Below are positions 15,005-23,155 of a stretch of 35,474 bases of DNA, piece by piece. Each line of letters begins with the position of its first letter. Position 1 is the stretch's first letter. Position numbers and translations under genes: made by a program. The stretch lies in the NCBI GenBank assembly GCA_007050895.1, contig SMYP01000120.1, positions 1-35,474 on the forward strand, given 5' to 3'. This DNA comes from Candidatus Bathyarchaeota archaeon. GTDB lineage: Archaea; Thermoproteota; Bathyarchaeia; Bathyarchaeales; UBA233. Under the pieces are notes generated by a model. It saw only the letters and a program-made list of their open reading frames with translations. It did no database searches and was not told the DNA's origin.

Positions 15005-15193
15005 ATGGTTAGCGAAGGAAGAGGGCGACTTTTCAGGAGAAAAGACGGTAAATACCTAATTTACTTGCCGAAAGACCTCGCAGAAGACAGTATGTTTCCA
15101 TTTAAGGGTGCAGACTCCATTTTTGTTAAAGTAAGCTTCAAGCTAGGAGATGACAAACTGCTGATTGAGAAATGGGTAGAACCTGAAGAGTAG
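15005..15193 (+). CDS. small conserved-type protein, possibly AbrB-like
   Basis: This 62-residue protein is preceded by a very strong SD. The segment KYLIYLPKDLAEDSMFPF resembles the beta-strand/LPK turn of SpoVT-AbrB swapped-hairpin DNA-binding domains (for example VTIPKEIRE). It is followed by two predicted beta strands (SIFVKVSFKLG, DKLLIEKWV). The assignment is weak and I do not recognise a named family. If it is DNA-binding, the inverted repeat over its own promoter would be a natural autoregulatory site. It is probably transcribed alone: another TATA box and a perfect palindrome separate it from the translin gene. Confidence 0.65.
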   Translation: MVSEGRGRLFRRKDGKYLIYLPKDLAEDSMFPFKGADSIFVKVSFKLGDDKLLIEKWVEPEE

Positions 15194-15202
15194 AACAATT
15201 GG

Positions 15203-15219
15203 GAGAGGAAATTCCTCTC
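15203..15219. repeat. perfect inverted repeat GAGAGGAA-A-TTCCTCTC
   Basis: A 17-nt palindrome lies 10 nt after the stop of the 62-aa gene and about 27 nt upstream of the translin TATA box. It could be a terminator stem (six base pairs with a five-base loop) or a protein site. No T-run follows immediately; TTTTT occurs only at 15229-15233. Confidence 0.4.
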
Positions 15220-15245
15220 AAAATCCAACTTTTTAATAGCGACTC

Positions 15246-15253
15246 TATAAATA
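15246..15253 (+). promoter_or_regulatory. TATA box of translin-endonuclease V operon
   Basis: TATAAATA lies 41 nt before the TTG start at 15287 and matches the archaeal TATA consensus very well. The predicted transcript starts near 15272, and its leader contains an SD-like GGTGA. Confidence 0.6.
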
Positions 15254-15286
15254 GTTAACATGGTTCAAATTTAGAATGGTGAAAAC

Positions 15287-15940
15287 TTGACAGCCTTGAA
15301 GACGATTTTGAATAAAGTATCAGAAGAGCTTGTGCAAAAAGATGGTTTGCGGGAAAACGCGCAGCAAAACATGCGGAAGGCAACGAGTTTATCCAAGCAG
15401 TCAATACTTCTCATGCACCAAAAAAAGTATGATAGAGCTAGAAGATCACTTGAAACAGCGAAGGAAATCATTATCAAACTTCAAGCTTCAGCAAGTGTAC
15501 ACCCGGATATCATTTATGGTGGCATGTTCAACATGACTCTTCAAGAGTACGCTGAAGCAAATATCTATTTGGAGTTGGTACTAGAAGGGCGTTTTGTCAC
15601 ACCCAATGAACTTAACATTCCTGCTGTGGACTATGTGTTGGGCTTGGCTGATGTCATAGGCGAGTACCGTCGTCTGGTGCTGGACACATTACGGGAAGGC
15701 GACGTGGAAAAAGGTGAAGCGTGCTTGCAAACGATGGATGAAATTTATATTGAGTTAATGGCGATAGATGAAGCCTATATGTTTGTTCCCGGTCTCAGAA
15801 GGAAATGCGACATAGCAAGGCGAATTATTGAAACTACTCGGGGAGATATTACTCAGGAAGTACGGAGAAAGTCTCTGGAGAACTACCTGAAACAGTTTGA
15901 AAAGACGCAAAGACAGACGCGGCAACCTCGAAAGGGTTAG
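15287..15940 (+). CDS. translin family protein
   Basis: This 217-residue all-helical protein has family segments SLSKQSILLMHQKKYDRAR, MFNMTLQEYAEANIYLELVL, YVLGLADVIGEYRRLVLDTL and PGLRRKCDIARRIIETTRGD. These are the hallmarks of translin/TRAX. Eukaryotic translin-TRAX (C3PO) is an octameric RNA/ssDNA-binding nuclease; archaeal homologues form similar shells and bind nucleic acid. I could not confirm the acidic TRAX catalytic triad. The TTG start follows the SD GGTGA; an upstream ATG (15275) runs into a stop after four codons. The next gene, endonuclease V, starts 3 nt after the stop, so both are one operon. Confidence 0.85.
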   Translation: MTALKTILNKVSEELVQKDGLRENAQQNMRKATSLSKQSILLMHQKKYDRARRSLETAKEIIIKLQASASVHPDIIYGGMFNMTLQEYAEANIYLELVLEGRFVTPNELNIPAVDYVLGLADVIGEYRRLVLDTLREGDVEKGEACLQTMDEIYIELMAIDEAYMFVPGLRRKCDIARRIIETTRGDITQEVRRKSLENYLKQFEKTQRQTRQPRKG

Positions 15941-15943
15941 CCG

Positions 15944-16624
15944 ATGTGCCCTACTTTTTCTACGCCACATAATTTTTCTATTTCAAAAGCACATAAAACA
16001 CAATTAATCTTATCCAATAAGATTATTACTGAAGATCGTCTACCCAAAAAAGTCAAACGCGTCGCTGGTGTTGATGTCGCATATGTAAATGAACTGGCGA
16101 TTGGTGCGGTGGCGGTTTTGGACTATGATTCTCTTGAAACTTTAGAGCAACAAACAGCAACGTGCAAAGTCAAGTTTCCGTACATTCCAACTCTGTTATC
16201 CTTCAGGGAGATTCCGCCCGCAGTTGCATGCATCAAAAAGCTGAGGCGACATCTCGACGTTTTGCTGGTTGACGGGCAAGGAGTCGCACACCCGTTTGGA
16301 TGCGGTTTCGCTGCTCATATTGGGCTTGCGATGGGAAAACCCACATTTGGAGTAGCAAAAAACAAGCTGTTTGGCGAACCTAAGCTGATTGCGGGAGAGG
16401 TGCTCTTGGTACAAAAAGAACAAATCATCGGTGCTGCAGTTACGACGAAAGAGGGAACAAAACCAGTATATGTAAGCGTTGGCCACTTGATTTCGCTTAA
16501 AACAGCAGTGAATATTGCAAGACATTGCTCACGCACCGGCAGAATTCCTGAACCAATTTTGCAGGCTCATAAAATAGCTTCTGAGGAAAGCCGAGAATTT
16601 CAGGAGAAACACAAAACTTTATAA
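15944..16624 (+). CDS. nfi: endonuclease V (inosine-directed)
   Basis: Endonuclease V cleaves one base 3' of deoxyinosine in DNA (or inosine in RNA for eukaryotic types), repairing adenine deamination. The catalytic Asp44 lies in GVDVAY and Glu89 in LSFREIPP. The strand-separating wedge PYIP is at 79-82, and Asp110 with His116 lies in LVDGQGVAHPFGCG. The 226-residue length is normal. It is translated from an ATG 3 nt after translin, whose end supplies an AAGGGT SD. The tight link to translin is not a standard pairing I know and may mean shared handling of damaged or edited nucleic acid. Confidence 0.92.
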   Translation: MCPTFSTPHNFSISKAHKTQLILSNKIITEDRLPKKVKRVAGVDVAYVNELAIGAVAVLDYDSLETLEQQTATCKVKFPYIPTLLSFREIPPAVACIKKLRRHLDVLLVDGQGVAHPFGCGFAAHIGLAMGKPTFGVAKNKLFGEPKLIAGEVLLVQKEQIIGAAVTTKEGTKPVYVSVGHLISLKTAVNIARHCSRTGRIPEPILQAHKIASEESREFQEKHKTL

Positions 16625-16661
16625 TTTTATATCGTGTAAAACGGCGAGTAGGTGTTGGAAA

Positions 16662-16988
16662 ATGGAAATCTCATTTGAAGAGTTTCAAAAACTGGATTTG
16701 CGTATAGGGAAAATCACAGAGGCAAATCAGATTCCTAGTTCGAAGAATCTTATAAGAGTCGTGGTTGACTTTGGATCAGAGAAGAGGCAAGCCGTCGCTG
16801 GGCTTCTTCAGTGGTACCAACCGCAGGATTTAGTCGGCAAAAAATGTTTGTTCATTCTTAACCTTCAAAAGCGCAAGGTTATGGGCGTGGAGTCACAGTG
16901 CATGATATTAGCGGCTGAGGACGACACAGGCAACGTTACGGTGTTACAACCAGAAAAGGATATCACCGAAGGTAGTAAAATTCGGTAA
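16662..16988 (+). CDS. tRNA-binding domain protein, MetRS beta-like (EMAP II fold)
   Basis: A 108-residue stand-alone OB-fold tRNA-binding domain. It begins SFEEFQKLDLRIGKITEANQ, includes LIRVVVDFGSEKRQAVAGL and ends with the family motif GxESQCMILAAED. In many archaea this domain is a separate beta subunit (MetG2) that binds methionyl-tRNA synthetase and raises its tRNA affinity. The catalytic MetRS gene is not in this window. A TATA-like TTTTATATC overlaps the end of endonuclease V and an SD-like AGGTG precedes the ATG, so it may have its own promoter. It is convergent with rfcL. Confidence 0.85.
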   Translation: MEISFEEFQKLDLRIGKITEANQIPSSKNLIRVVVDFGSEKRQAVAGLLQWYQPQDLVGKKCLFILNLQKRKVMGVESQCMILAAEDDTGNVTVLQPEKDITEGSKIR

Positions 16989-16995
16989 GCTAACT

Positions 16996-18264
16996 TCAGC
17001 TCAAAAGCTTGTTGATTTTTACGGTTTTTGCTTTGCTTTCCGCTATGTATTCGACCATTTCTAGGTCCAGGTCAAGCCACTTGGCAATTCCTGCAGCCAT
17101 TTGAACATTGTTTTTGAAAATAATGCGAAGATATGGTAAAACTTCATTGGAAGCGCGATTTGCTGAGATGTGACATTTACGTCTGATTTTAAGACCGATG
17201 TTCTTTCGAATAGTCCGTTGAATCTTGGATCGGGACAGCATCATGATGCGACTTGGAAACTTGAATGGAACCCACCCGCTGACTTTGGAGTTCTGTCTTG
17301 CCATAGCAACTCCAGCCGTCATGTAGTCAATTACGTAACGCGTGAAGCTCCAGTCCTGAGAAGCGCGGATTCTGCCGCGGTAGACGTCAGCCATCGCAAG
17401 AGCATCCATGGCTTGGGCTAAGTCATGCGGGTCAGTGAAGTGTAAGGGGACATTTTCGTAGATCCACTCGAAGAGCATGTCAATGTCAACGTCAGCCATA
17501 TTTGCTGCTTTTTTCGCGCCGAGCGATGTTCTGCCGTAAATAATCAGCTTAATGACATTAAAAATTGAATCCTGCCTGTCGCGGTGAGCAAGCCAAGAAA
17601 CGTCATCATATTTTAGTTGTTTCTTCCCTTGAGCTAAAGCTTGAAAATCATTAACCGCTGAGCGGACATCACCTTCTGCGCGTTGGGCCAAGAATTTCAA
17701 GACGTTTTCTTCGGGTTGAATTCCTTCGCGGTCGTTTAAGCGTTCCAAATTTTTCAATACCGCACTTGCAGAAGGCTTCTTAAACTCTATAAGCAGGCAA
17801 TAGCTGCGGAGGGTCCTGAATCGCGGGTCGTAAGCGTTGTTAGCAATAAGGACTATGGGGCATCGAGCGGTTTTAACAATGTTCGTTATTGCTTTTACAC
17901 CACCCCTGTCGGCATTTCCCATCAATCCGTCTAGCTCATCAAGCAAGACCATTCTTTTTCCACCGAAAAGAGAACTGTACTGCGAAGCTAAACCTGCAAA
18001 ACGATTTATGGCATCTTCTGTCCTGTAATCGCTGGCGTTTTTTTCCACAAGCTCCATCTGCAATTCGTTAGCCAAGGCTTCAACAGCAAGCGTTTTTCCA
18101 ACCCCAGGTGGTCCATGGAGAAAAGTCGCTCTATTCTTGGGTGTACCTTTGTCCCAACATTTAAGCCAATCACGTAAGGTCTTGATGGCTAGGAAATTCC
18201 CAACGATTTCGCTGGTATATTTTGGCTTATGCTTGATCGTCCATGCTGTGTACAAAAAATGCAC
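16996..18264 (-). CDS. rfcL: replication factor C large subunit (clamp loader)
   Basis: RfcL with four RfcS subunits loads the PCNA clamp. Walker A GPPGVGKT is at about 51-58 and Walker B LLDELD at 107-112. Sensor-type ASDYRTEDAI and an AAA+ lid follow, and the C-terminal part is a helical collar. The canonical N-terminal motif EKYRPK reads IKHKPK. At 422 residues it is short for the family, and I see no PIP-box (QxxLxxFF) at the C terminus, which ends KTVKINKLLS. The GTG at 18264 directly abuts the rfcS stop, so translation is coupled; a TTG nine bases on is an alternative start. Confidence 0.93.
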   Translation of the reverse strand: MHFLYTAWTIKHKPKYTSEIVGNFLAIKTLRDWLKCWDKGTPKNRATFLHGPPGVGKTLAVEALANELQMELVEKNASDYRTEDAINRFAGLASQYSSLFGGKRMVLLDELDGLMGNADRGGVKAITNIVKTARCPIVLIANNAYDPRFRTLRSYCLLIEFKKPSASAVLKNLERLNDREGIQPEENVLKFLAQRAEGDVRSAVNDFQALAQGKKQLKYDDVSWLAHRDRQDSIFNVIKLIIYGRTSLGAKKAANMADVDIDMLFEWIYENVPLHFTDPHDLAQAMDALAMADVYRGRIRASQDWSFTRYVIDYMTAGVAMARQNSKVSGWVPFKFPSRIMMLSRSKIQRTIRKNIGLKIRRKCHISANRASNEVLPYLRIIFKNNVQMAAGIAKWLDLDLEMVEYIAESKAKTVKINKLLS

Positions 18265-19236
18265 CTATCTGCTTGTTTTTATTTCGCTACCCGCCTCAAC
18301 AAGCCGCGCCAATAGCGCACTCAATTGTATCTCTTCGTCCGAACCCTCTACAAGGCGGAAATCTATCTCGCCTGTGATGGCTGCTAGCTTTATTCTCCAA
18401 GGCTCCGGAATCTCGACTCTGAAAATCTCTTTATGGATCTGTCGAATTATATCAATACCAGCAACACCGTATTTTTGAATCATATCCCGAAGTTGCTTTC
18501 TTGCCCCTAAAAAGTCGCCATCTATTGCAGAGGTAAGCATTCTCTGTACGTCAATAGGGCTGGCTTTCCCAGTCACTGAATAAATAAGGAGGGAATCTAT
18601 AGGTTTATGAATTGATGCTGCAGCTTGCAAAGTGTTTATTGCTCTTCGGAGATCTCCACCACAGATTTCAAAGATTGCCTCTACTCCGTCGGGCAGTAGC
18701 TGGATGTTTTCGCGTTCAGCAAGTTGTTTGATGTAGATATCATGTTCTTCTCGGGGTAGAAAACTAAAGCGGAAAGGAGCACATCTGGACTGAATTGGCT
18801 CAATTATCTTTCCGCTATAATTCGCGCACATTATGAACCTGCATGTTTCAGTGTACCTCTCCATTGTGCGGCGCAAGGCTTGCTGCGCATCTGAAGTCAT
18901 GTTGTCAGCTTCATCCAGAATCAGGATTTTAAATGGAATCTCACCGATAGAACGAGAACGAGCAAAAGTCTTTACAGTCATCCTGACAACATTGATGCCG
19001 CGCTCATCGCTGGCGTTTAACTCCATTAGGTGTTCTCGGTAGCTTTCACCGTAAAGGTCGCGGGCTAAACACAGGGCTGCTGTTGTCTTGCCAGTTCCCG
19101 GCGGTCCAGCGAATATACAGTGGGGAACGTTTCTGGATTTGGCGAAACTCTTTAAGCGTTCCACAATTGTTTTCTGATCTACCATGTCGCTCAGATGCTT
19201 AGGCCTATATTTTTCAGCCCACATTTCAAAACCCAA
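18265..19236 (-). CDS. rfcS: replication factor C small subunit
   Basis: This 323-residue AAA+ clamp-loader subunit has the RFC N terminus WAEKYRPKHLSD, Walker A GPPGTGKT at 44-51 and Walker B DEAD at 108-111. The trans-acting arginine finger SRC is at 150-152, then the lid and the C-terminal collar domain. The start is TTG 19236, chosen because GGAGGAG lies 5 nt upstream; ATG 19224 (MWAEKY) is an alternative. It is the first gene of the rfcS-rfcL operon. A TATA-like ATTTATTA lies about 45 nt upstream on the minus strand. Confidence 0.95.
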   Translation of the reverse strand: MGFEMWAEKYRPKHLSDMVDQKTIVERLKSFAKSRNVPHCIFAGPPGTGKTTAALCLARDLYGESYREHLMELNASDERGINVVRMTVKTFARSRSIGEIPFKILILDEADNMTSDAQQALRRTMERYTETCRFIMCANYSGKIIEPIQSRCAPFRFSFLPREEHDIYIKQLAERENIQLLPDGVEAIFEICGGDLRRAINTLQAAASIHKPIDSLLIYSVTGKASPIDVQRMLTSAIDGDFLGARKQLRDMIQKYGVAGIDIIRQIHKEIFRVEIPEPWRIKLAAITGEIDFRLVEGSDEEIQLSALLARLVEAGSEIKTSR

Positions 19237-19449
19237 GTGTGCTCCTCCTTTTCGTGTAACATTATGAACAAGGGCTAATAAATGCTGATGGTTTCATTAA
19301 TTGACAGATAAGTCTTTTTGCAAAGGGTTTTAGATATTCAACATGTATGTAAAGCCAAGAAGAATTCGTTTTTCAAAGCGTTGTTTTTTGAGTATTCATT
19401 TATTTCATATGCAAAAGCATTTTTACATATATATTCAGGTAAATAGAAT

Positions 19450-19459
19450 TATATATTAG
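19450..19459 (+). promoter_or_regulatory. TATA box of glutamate synthase-like gene
   Basis: ATTATATATTA-like sequence about 40 nt before the ATG at 19496, with an SD-like GGTG at 19487-19490. The remaining 19237-19440 of this divergent gap also holds the rfcS promoter and a small ATGC-AAAA-GCAT inverted repeat near 19408. I see no gene in it. Confidence 0.5.
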
Positions 19460-19495
19460 CGAAGAAATGTAGTCAGAAATTTAAATGGTGCTAAA

Positions 19496-21085
19496 ATGAA
19501 TTTTAGAAAACCCAACGCGGATGAGGCAACGGGCACATTCAATCGATCAAGGAATGTAACACCAATGTCAGGAATCTGTTCAAGATGCCTTGATGGATGC
19601 AAAGGTGGCTGTGAAATTTGGTTATCGTCGTTTAGAGGTCGGGAAGTACTATATCCTGGACCATTCGGAGAAGTAACTGCTGGCGCAGACAAAGACTACC
19701 CAGTGGACTATTCACATCTAAATATTCAAGGTTACGCTCGGGGAGCAAAAGGTCTTCCTAAAGAAGTCGAAGGAGGTCCAGATACCGCACTTTTCCCAGA
19801 AGTGGACACTGAAACAGATTATGGATGGAACAAGAAAGTCAAGCTGCGAGTTCCCATATTCACTGGCGCTTTAGGTTCCACGGAGATAGCTAGAAAGAAC
19901 TGGGAGCACTTTGCCATAGGAGCCGCAATTTCAGGCATCACGCTTGTTTGCGGCGAAAACGTTTGTGGAATCGACCCAGCTCTTGAGTTGGACAGTAATG
20001 GCAAGATTACAAAATCTCCCGAGATGGACCGACGAATAGAAGTATACAAGAGATTTTATGAAGGCTATGGAGAACTCCTTGTCCAGATGAACGTCGAAGA
20101 CACACGATTTGGAGTAGCCGAATACGTGTCATCTAAACACAACCTAGACACAATTGAACTCAAGTGGGGACAGGGCGCCAAATGCATAGGTGGCGAAATC
20201 AAAGTTAAAACCGTGCAACGAGCTGTCGAACTCAAAAAAAGAGGCTACGTCGTTTCTCCTGATCCTACATTACACGAAAATCAAACTGCGTTCGAAAAAG
20301 GAGCAATCAAAGAATTTGAGCGTCACTCCCGATTAGGATTTGTAACCAAAGAAGCTTTCTTGGAAGAAGTTGATCGACTCCGAGGTTTAGGGTTCAAACG
20401 GATCACAATGAAGACTGGAGCCTACTCTGCCGTAGAACTGGCAATGGCGCTACGTTATGGTGCTGAAGCAAAGTTAGATCTGCTTACAATTGATGGTGCT
20501 CCAGGTGGCACAGGAATGAGTCCGTGGCCGATGATGAACGAATGGGGAATTCCGACGTTCTACCTCGAATCTCTTACATACAATTTCTGCGAAAAACTAT
20601 CTAAAAGAGGAATCAGAGTTCCAGACATCGCAATCGCAGGAGGTTTCTCAAGCGAAGACGGCGTATTCAAGGCACTTGCCATGGGTAGCCCTTACGTTAA
20701 AGCAATTTGTATGGGACGCGGCTTAATGATACCGGGCATGGTCGGAAAGAATATAGGAAACTGGCTTGCTGAAGGCAACTTGCCCAACTCAATTTCAAAG
20801 TACGGTAAAAACGTTAATGAAATCTTTGTCAACTATGCGGAACTTGAGGAAAAATTTGGTTCAAGAATGAAAGATATACCTTTGGGTGCTGTTGGCATCT
20901 ACACATATTGTCAAAAGTTCAAAGTTGGATTACAACAATTGATGGCTGGAAGCAGGAATTTTAGGCTCTCAACGATATCCCGCAAGGATCTTATGGCTTT
21001 AACGGAAGAAGCAGCGAAGATCTCAGGCATACCCTACGTTATGGACGCCTACAGCAAGGAAGCCAACGAAATCTTGGATGAATAA
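19496..21085 (+). CDS. FMN-binding glutamate synthase-like protein (GltS domain only)
   Basis: The 529-residue protein matches the FMN/synthase domain of glutamate synthase. It has a TIM-barrel core with TIDGAPGGTGMSPWPMM, the preceding GQGAKCIGGEI and IAGGFSSEDGVFKALAMGS. It lacks the glutaminase domain and the C-terminal beta-helix domain. The usual 3Fe-4S cysteine segment (CHLNTCPVG type) after the barrel has no match; that region reads AICMGRGLMIPG. A distinct N-terminal Cys cluster C28-x2-C-x3-C-x3-C39 (GICSRCLDGCKGGCE) could hold an Fe-S centre instead. Next downstream is glutamate dehydrogenase, so nitrogen assimilation is a sensible context, but such stand-alone domains can have other amidotransferase or oxidoreductase roles. 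Confidence 0.85.
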   Translation: MNFRKPNADEATGTFNRSRNVTPMSGICSRCLDGCKGGCEIWLSSFRGREVLYPGPFGEVTAGADKDYPVDYSHLNIQGYARGAKGLPKEVEGGPDTALFPEVDTETDYGWNKKVKLRVPIFTGALGSTEIARKNWEHFAIGAAISGITLVCGENVCGIDPALELDSNGKITKSPEMDRRIEVYKRFYEGYGELLVQMNVEDTRFGVAEYVSSKHNLDTIELKWGQGAKCIGGEIKVKTVQRAVELKKRGYVVSPDPTLHENQTAFEKGAIKEFERHSRLGFVTKEAFLEEVDRLRGLGFKRITMKTGAYSAVELAMALRYGAEAKLDLLTIDGAPGGTGMSPWPMMNEWGIPTFYLESLTYNFCEKLSKRGIRVPDIAIAGGFSSEDGVFKALAMGSPYVKAICMGRGLMIPGMVGKNIGNWLAEGNLPNSISKYGKNVNEIFVNYAELEEKFGSRMKDIPLGAVGIYTYCQKFKVGLQQLMAGSRNFRLSTISRKDLMALTEEAAKISGIPYVMDAYSKEANEILDE

Positions 21086-21128
21086 AACGTCCAACCACCA
21101 GTTTTGGTTCCGTAATTCCCTTCATTAC

Positions 21129-21138
21129 TTTTTAAATA
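21129..21138 (+). promoter_or_regulatory. TATA box of glutamate dehydrogenase gene
   Basis: TTTTTAAATA, 86 nt before the ATG at 21224. The predicted transcript would have a leader of roughly 60-70 nt, long for this window, in which I see no clear fold. Confidence 0.5.
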
Positions 21139-21223
21139 GACAACAGTATGGCTAGAGCGTTAGAGCTGAAAAAGCAATTCTTAATAGCCAACGCCAGATA
21201 CCTAAAATACAAAGGGATGTTTT

Positions 21224-22471
21224 ATGACTCATCACACCGCGTTGACTGTAGCTCAGGAACAACTAAATTTAGCAGCAGAGAAACTGGAGCTGGACACGGG
21301 AATACATGAGATATTGAGAAAACCCAAGCGGTCTCTCATAGTTTCTGTCACCATAAAAATGGACGACGGCACCATAGGCGTCTTCGATGGAGTCCGAGTG
21401 CAGCATTGGGACGTGAAAGGCCCATTCAAAGGCGGTATAAGATATCATCCTGATTTGACGATGAACGATGTAACCGCACTTGCCATGTGGATGACTTGGA
21501 AATGCGCGGTCGCTGACCTACCCTACGGAGGAGCCAAAGGGGGAATATGCTGCAACCCCAAAGAAATGTCAAAGGGGGAACTTGAGAGGCTTACAAGAAG
21601 ATACGTGAGCCTAATTTTTGATTATCTTGGACCTCATAGGGACATACCCGCGCCAGATGTTTACACAAACGAGCAAACGATGGCATGGATCATGGATACT
21701 TACAGTCAGCTTAAAGGCTACCGCGTTCCCGAAAGCGTCACTGGAAAACCCTTAGAAGTGGGAGGCTCCGAAGGAAGAGCGTGCGCTACGTCGATGGGTT
21801 TGACGTTTTGCGCAAGAGAAGCGGCTAAATTTTTGAAGCTTAACATGAAAAACGCCACGGTAGTAGTACAAGGTTATGGTAACGTCGGATATAATGCCGC
21901 CAGCATAATGCATAGTTTGGGTTGCAAAGTGATCGCAGTAAGCGATTCGACAGGAGGAATCTATTGTTCAGATGGAATAATTCCATCTGCTGTGCACTCT
22001 CATAAGAAAAAAACTGGTTCAGTGGTCAACTACAAGAACTGCGTTAACATAACCAACGAGGAACTATTGCAGACAAAATGCGACATCCTTATTCCAGCGG
22101 CTTTGCAAAATCAGATAACCAGGAATAACGCGGACAAAATTAAAGCCAAGATAATAGCGGAAGGCGCGAACGGACCTACGACTCCAGAAGCAGACGTGAT
22201 TCTTCACGAAAAGGGAACTTGCTTAATCCCAGATATCCTAGCTAATTCGGGCGGGGTTACGGTTAGCTATTTTGAGTGGGTTCAAAACTTGACAAGAGAA
22301 CACTGGACGCTAAAGGAAGTTAACGAAAAACTGGAAAGCAAAATAACGAAAGCGTTCTATGACGTCCAGAAATTATCTAAGCAGGAAGAAAGTGATATGA
22401 GAACAGGCGCGTTGATGCTTGGAGTGGGAAGAATCGCTCACGCAATAAAGACATTAGGTCTTTGGCCCTGA
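21224..22471 (+). CDS. gdhA: glutamate dehydrogenase (Glu/Leu/Phe/Val dehydrogenase family)
   Basis: The enzyme interconverts glutamate and 2-oxoglutarate plus ammonia with NAD(P). It has the catalytic Lys105 in YGGAKGGI and Asp145 in IPAPDVYTNEQTMAW. The substrate-binding KGGIRYHPD precedes them, and the Rossmann motif is VQGYGNVGYNA (about 215-225). The second strand ends VIAVSDSTGGIY, where the cofactor preference cannot be decided with confidence. The 415-residue length is standard for the hexameric archaeal enzyme. It follows the glutamate synthase-like gene by 138 nt and has its own TATA box. Confidence 0.95.
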   Translation: MTHHTALTVAQEQLNLAAEKLELDTGIHEILRKPKRSLIVSVTIKMDDGTIGVFDGVRVQHWDVKGPFKGGIRYHPDLTMNDVTALAMWMTWKCAVADLPYGGAKGGICCNPKEMSKGELERLTRRYVSLIFDYLGPHRDIPAPDVYTNEQTMAWIMDTYSQLKGYRVPESVTGKPLEVGGSEGRACATSMGLTFCAREAAKFLKLNMKNATVVVQGYGNVGYNAASIMHSLGCKVIAVSDSTGGIYCSDGIIPSAVHSHKKKTGSVVNYKNCVNITNEELLQTKCDILIPAALQNQITRNNADKIKAKIIAEGANGPTTPEADVILHEKGTCLIPDILANSGGVTVSYFEWVQNLTREHWTLKEVNEKLESKITKAFYDVQKLSKQEESDMRTGALMLGVGRIAHAIKTLGLWP

Positions 22472-22531
22472 GTTCGTATATCCGAGTTCCCTACGTTCTT
22501 ACATTGTTTGCTCTAAATCTTTAAACTGCTC

Positions 22532-22540
22532 TTTTTATAT
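22532..22540 (+). promoter_or_regulatory. TATA box of gins23-mcm operon
   Basis: TTTTTATAT lies about 60 nt before the gins23 ATG (22596), with an SD-like AGGGGCG near 22578-22585. Confidence 0.5.
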
Positions 22541-22595
22541 CCTGTTTTACTGAATAAAATAGGACGCAAAGAATTGAAGGGGCGAATGAACCGAG

Positions 22596-23150
22596 ATGCT
22601 AATGGAAATTGACAAGTTAGATTTTTGCTTTGAGAATTTACTAGCAAGAGTTACTGCAGATAGAAATTATCCTGAAATCAAGCTTGCTGGATTGTCGGTG
22701 GGTCCATTTGAACAAGGAAACGATTATGAAGTGTATTATTGGATAGCCCAAGAACTCGCGGAAGCCGGAATTGTTCATTTCCGTGAAGACGATCTCTTGA
22801 AACCAACGGCACTTTACAAGATTCAATGGAAAGAACGAGTCCAGATAGCAGGGCAAATATCAGAGCTCAACGAAGACTTTTATCCTAAACTACGCCGTTA
22901 CCTCGCAGATATAAAAGCTGAAATAGCAAAAAACCCTGAGAAAGCGCAGGAATATGAGAAAGCAAAGCATTTAGCGTGGGACATCGTGAACTCCAGACTA
23001 AAGAAGATAATTGCCTTGTCGTCAGGACCGGTGCAAACTGGACAGATGCAGAAAAAACTTGCATTTGAGGAGCGATTCATTTACGAGCAACTCGGCAAGA
23101 TCATCAACGAATGGAAGGCTCAGATACTGAACTTTGAAGGGGAACGATAA
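22596..23150 (+). CDS. gins23: GINS complex subunit Gins23
   Basis: The second GINS subunit has the inverse domain order to Gins51. The small B domain comes first (about 20-66, IKLAGLSVGPFEQGNDYEVY then WIAQELAEAGIVHFRE). The helical A domain follows (about 70-184). The 184-residue length is normal. It is immediately upstream of mcm (5-nt gap), an arrangement known in Crenarchaeota, and GINS binds MCM in the CMG-like helicase. Start ATG 22596 or the second ATG 22602. Homology by eye is weaker than for MCM, but context and length agree. Confidence 0.85.
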   Translation: MLMEIDKLDFCFENLLARVTADRNYPEIKLAGLSVGPFEQGNDYEVYYWIAQELAEAGIVHFREDDLLKPTALYKIQWKERVQIAGQISELNEDFYPKLRRYLADIKAEIAKNPEKAQEYEKAKHLAWDIVNSRLKKIIALSSGPVQTGQMQKKLAFEERFIYEQLGKIINEWKAQILNFEGER

Positions 23151-23155
23151 GCACA

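Noticed and set aside
15262..15275. GGTTCAAAT resembling a tRNA T-loop
   Set aside because: No acceptor stem, anticodon arm or D-arm around it; it lies in the translin leader.
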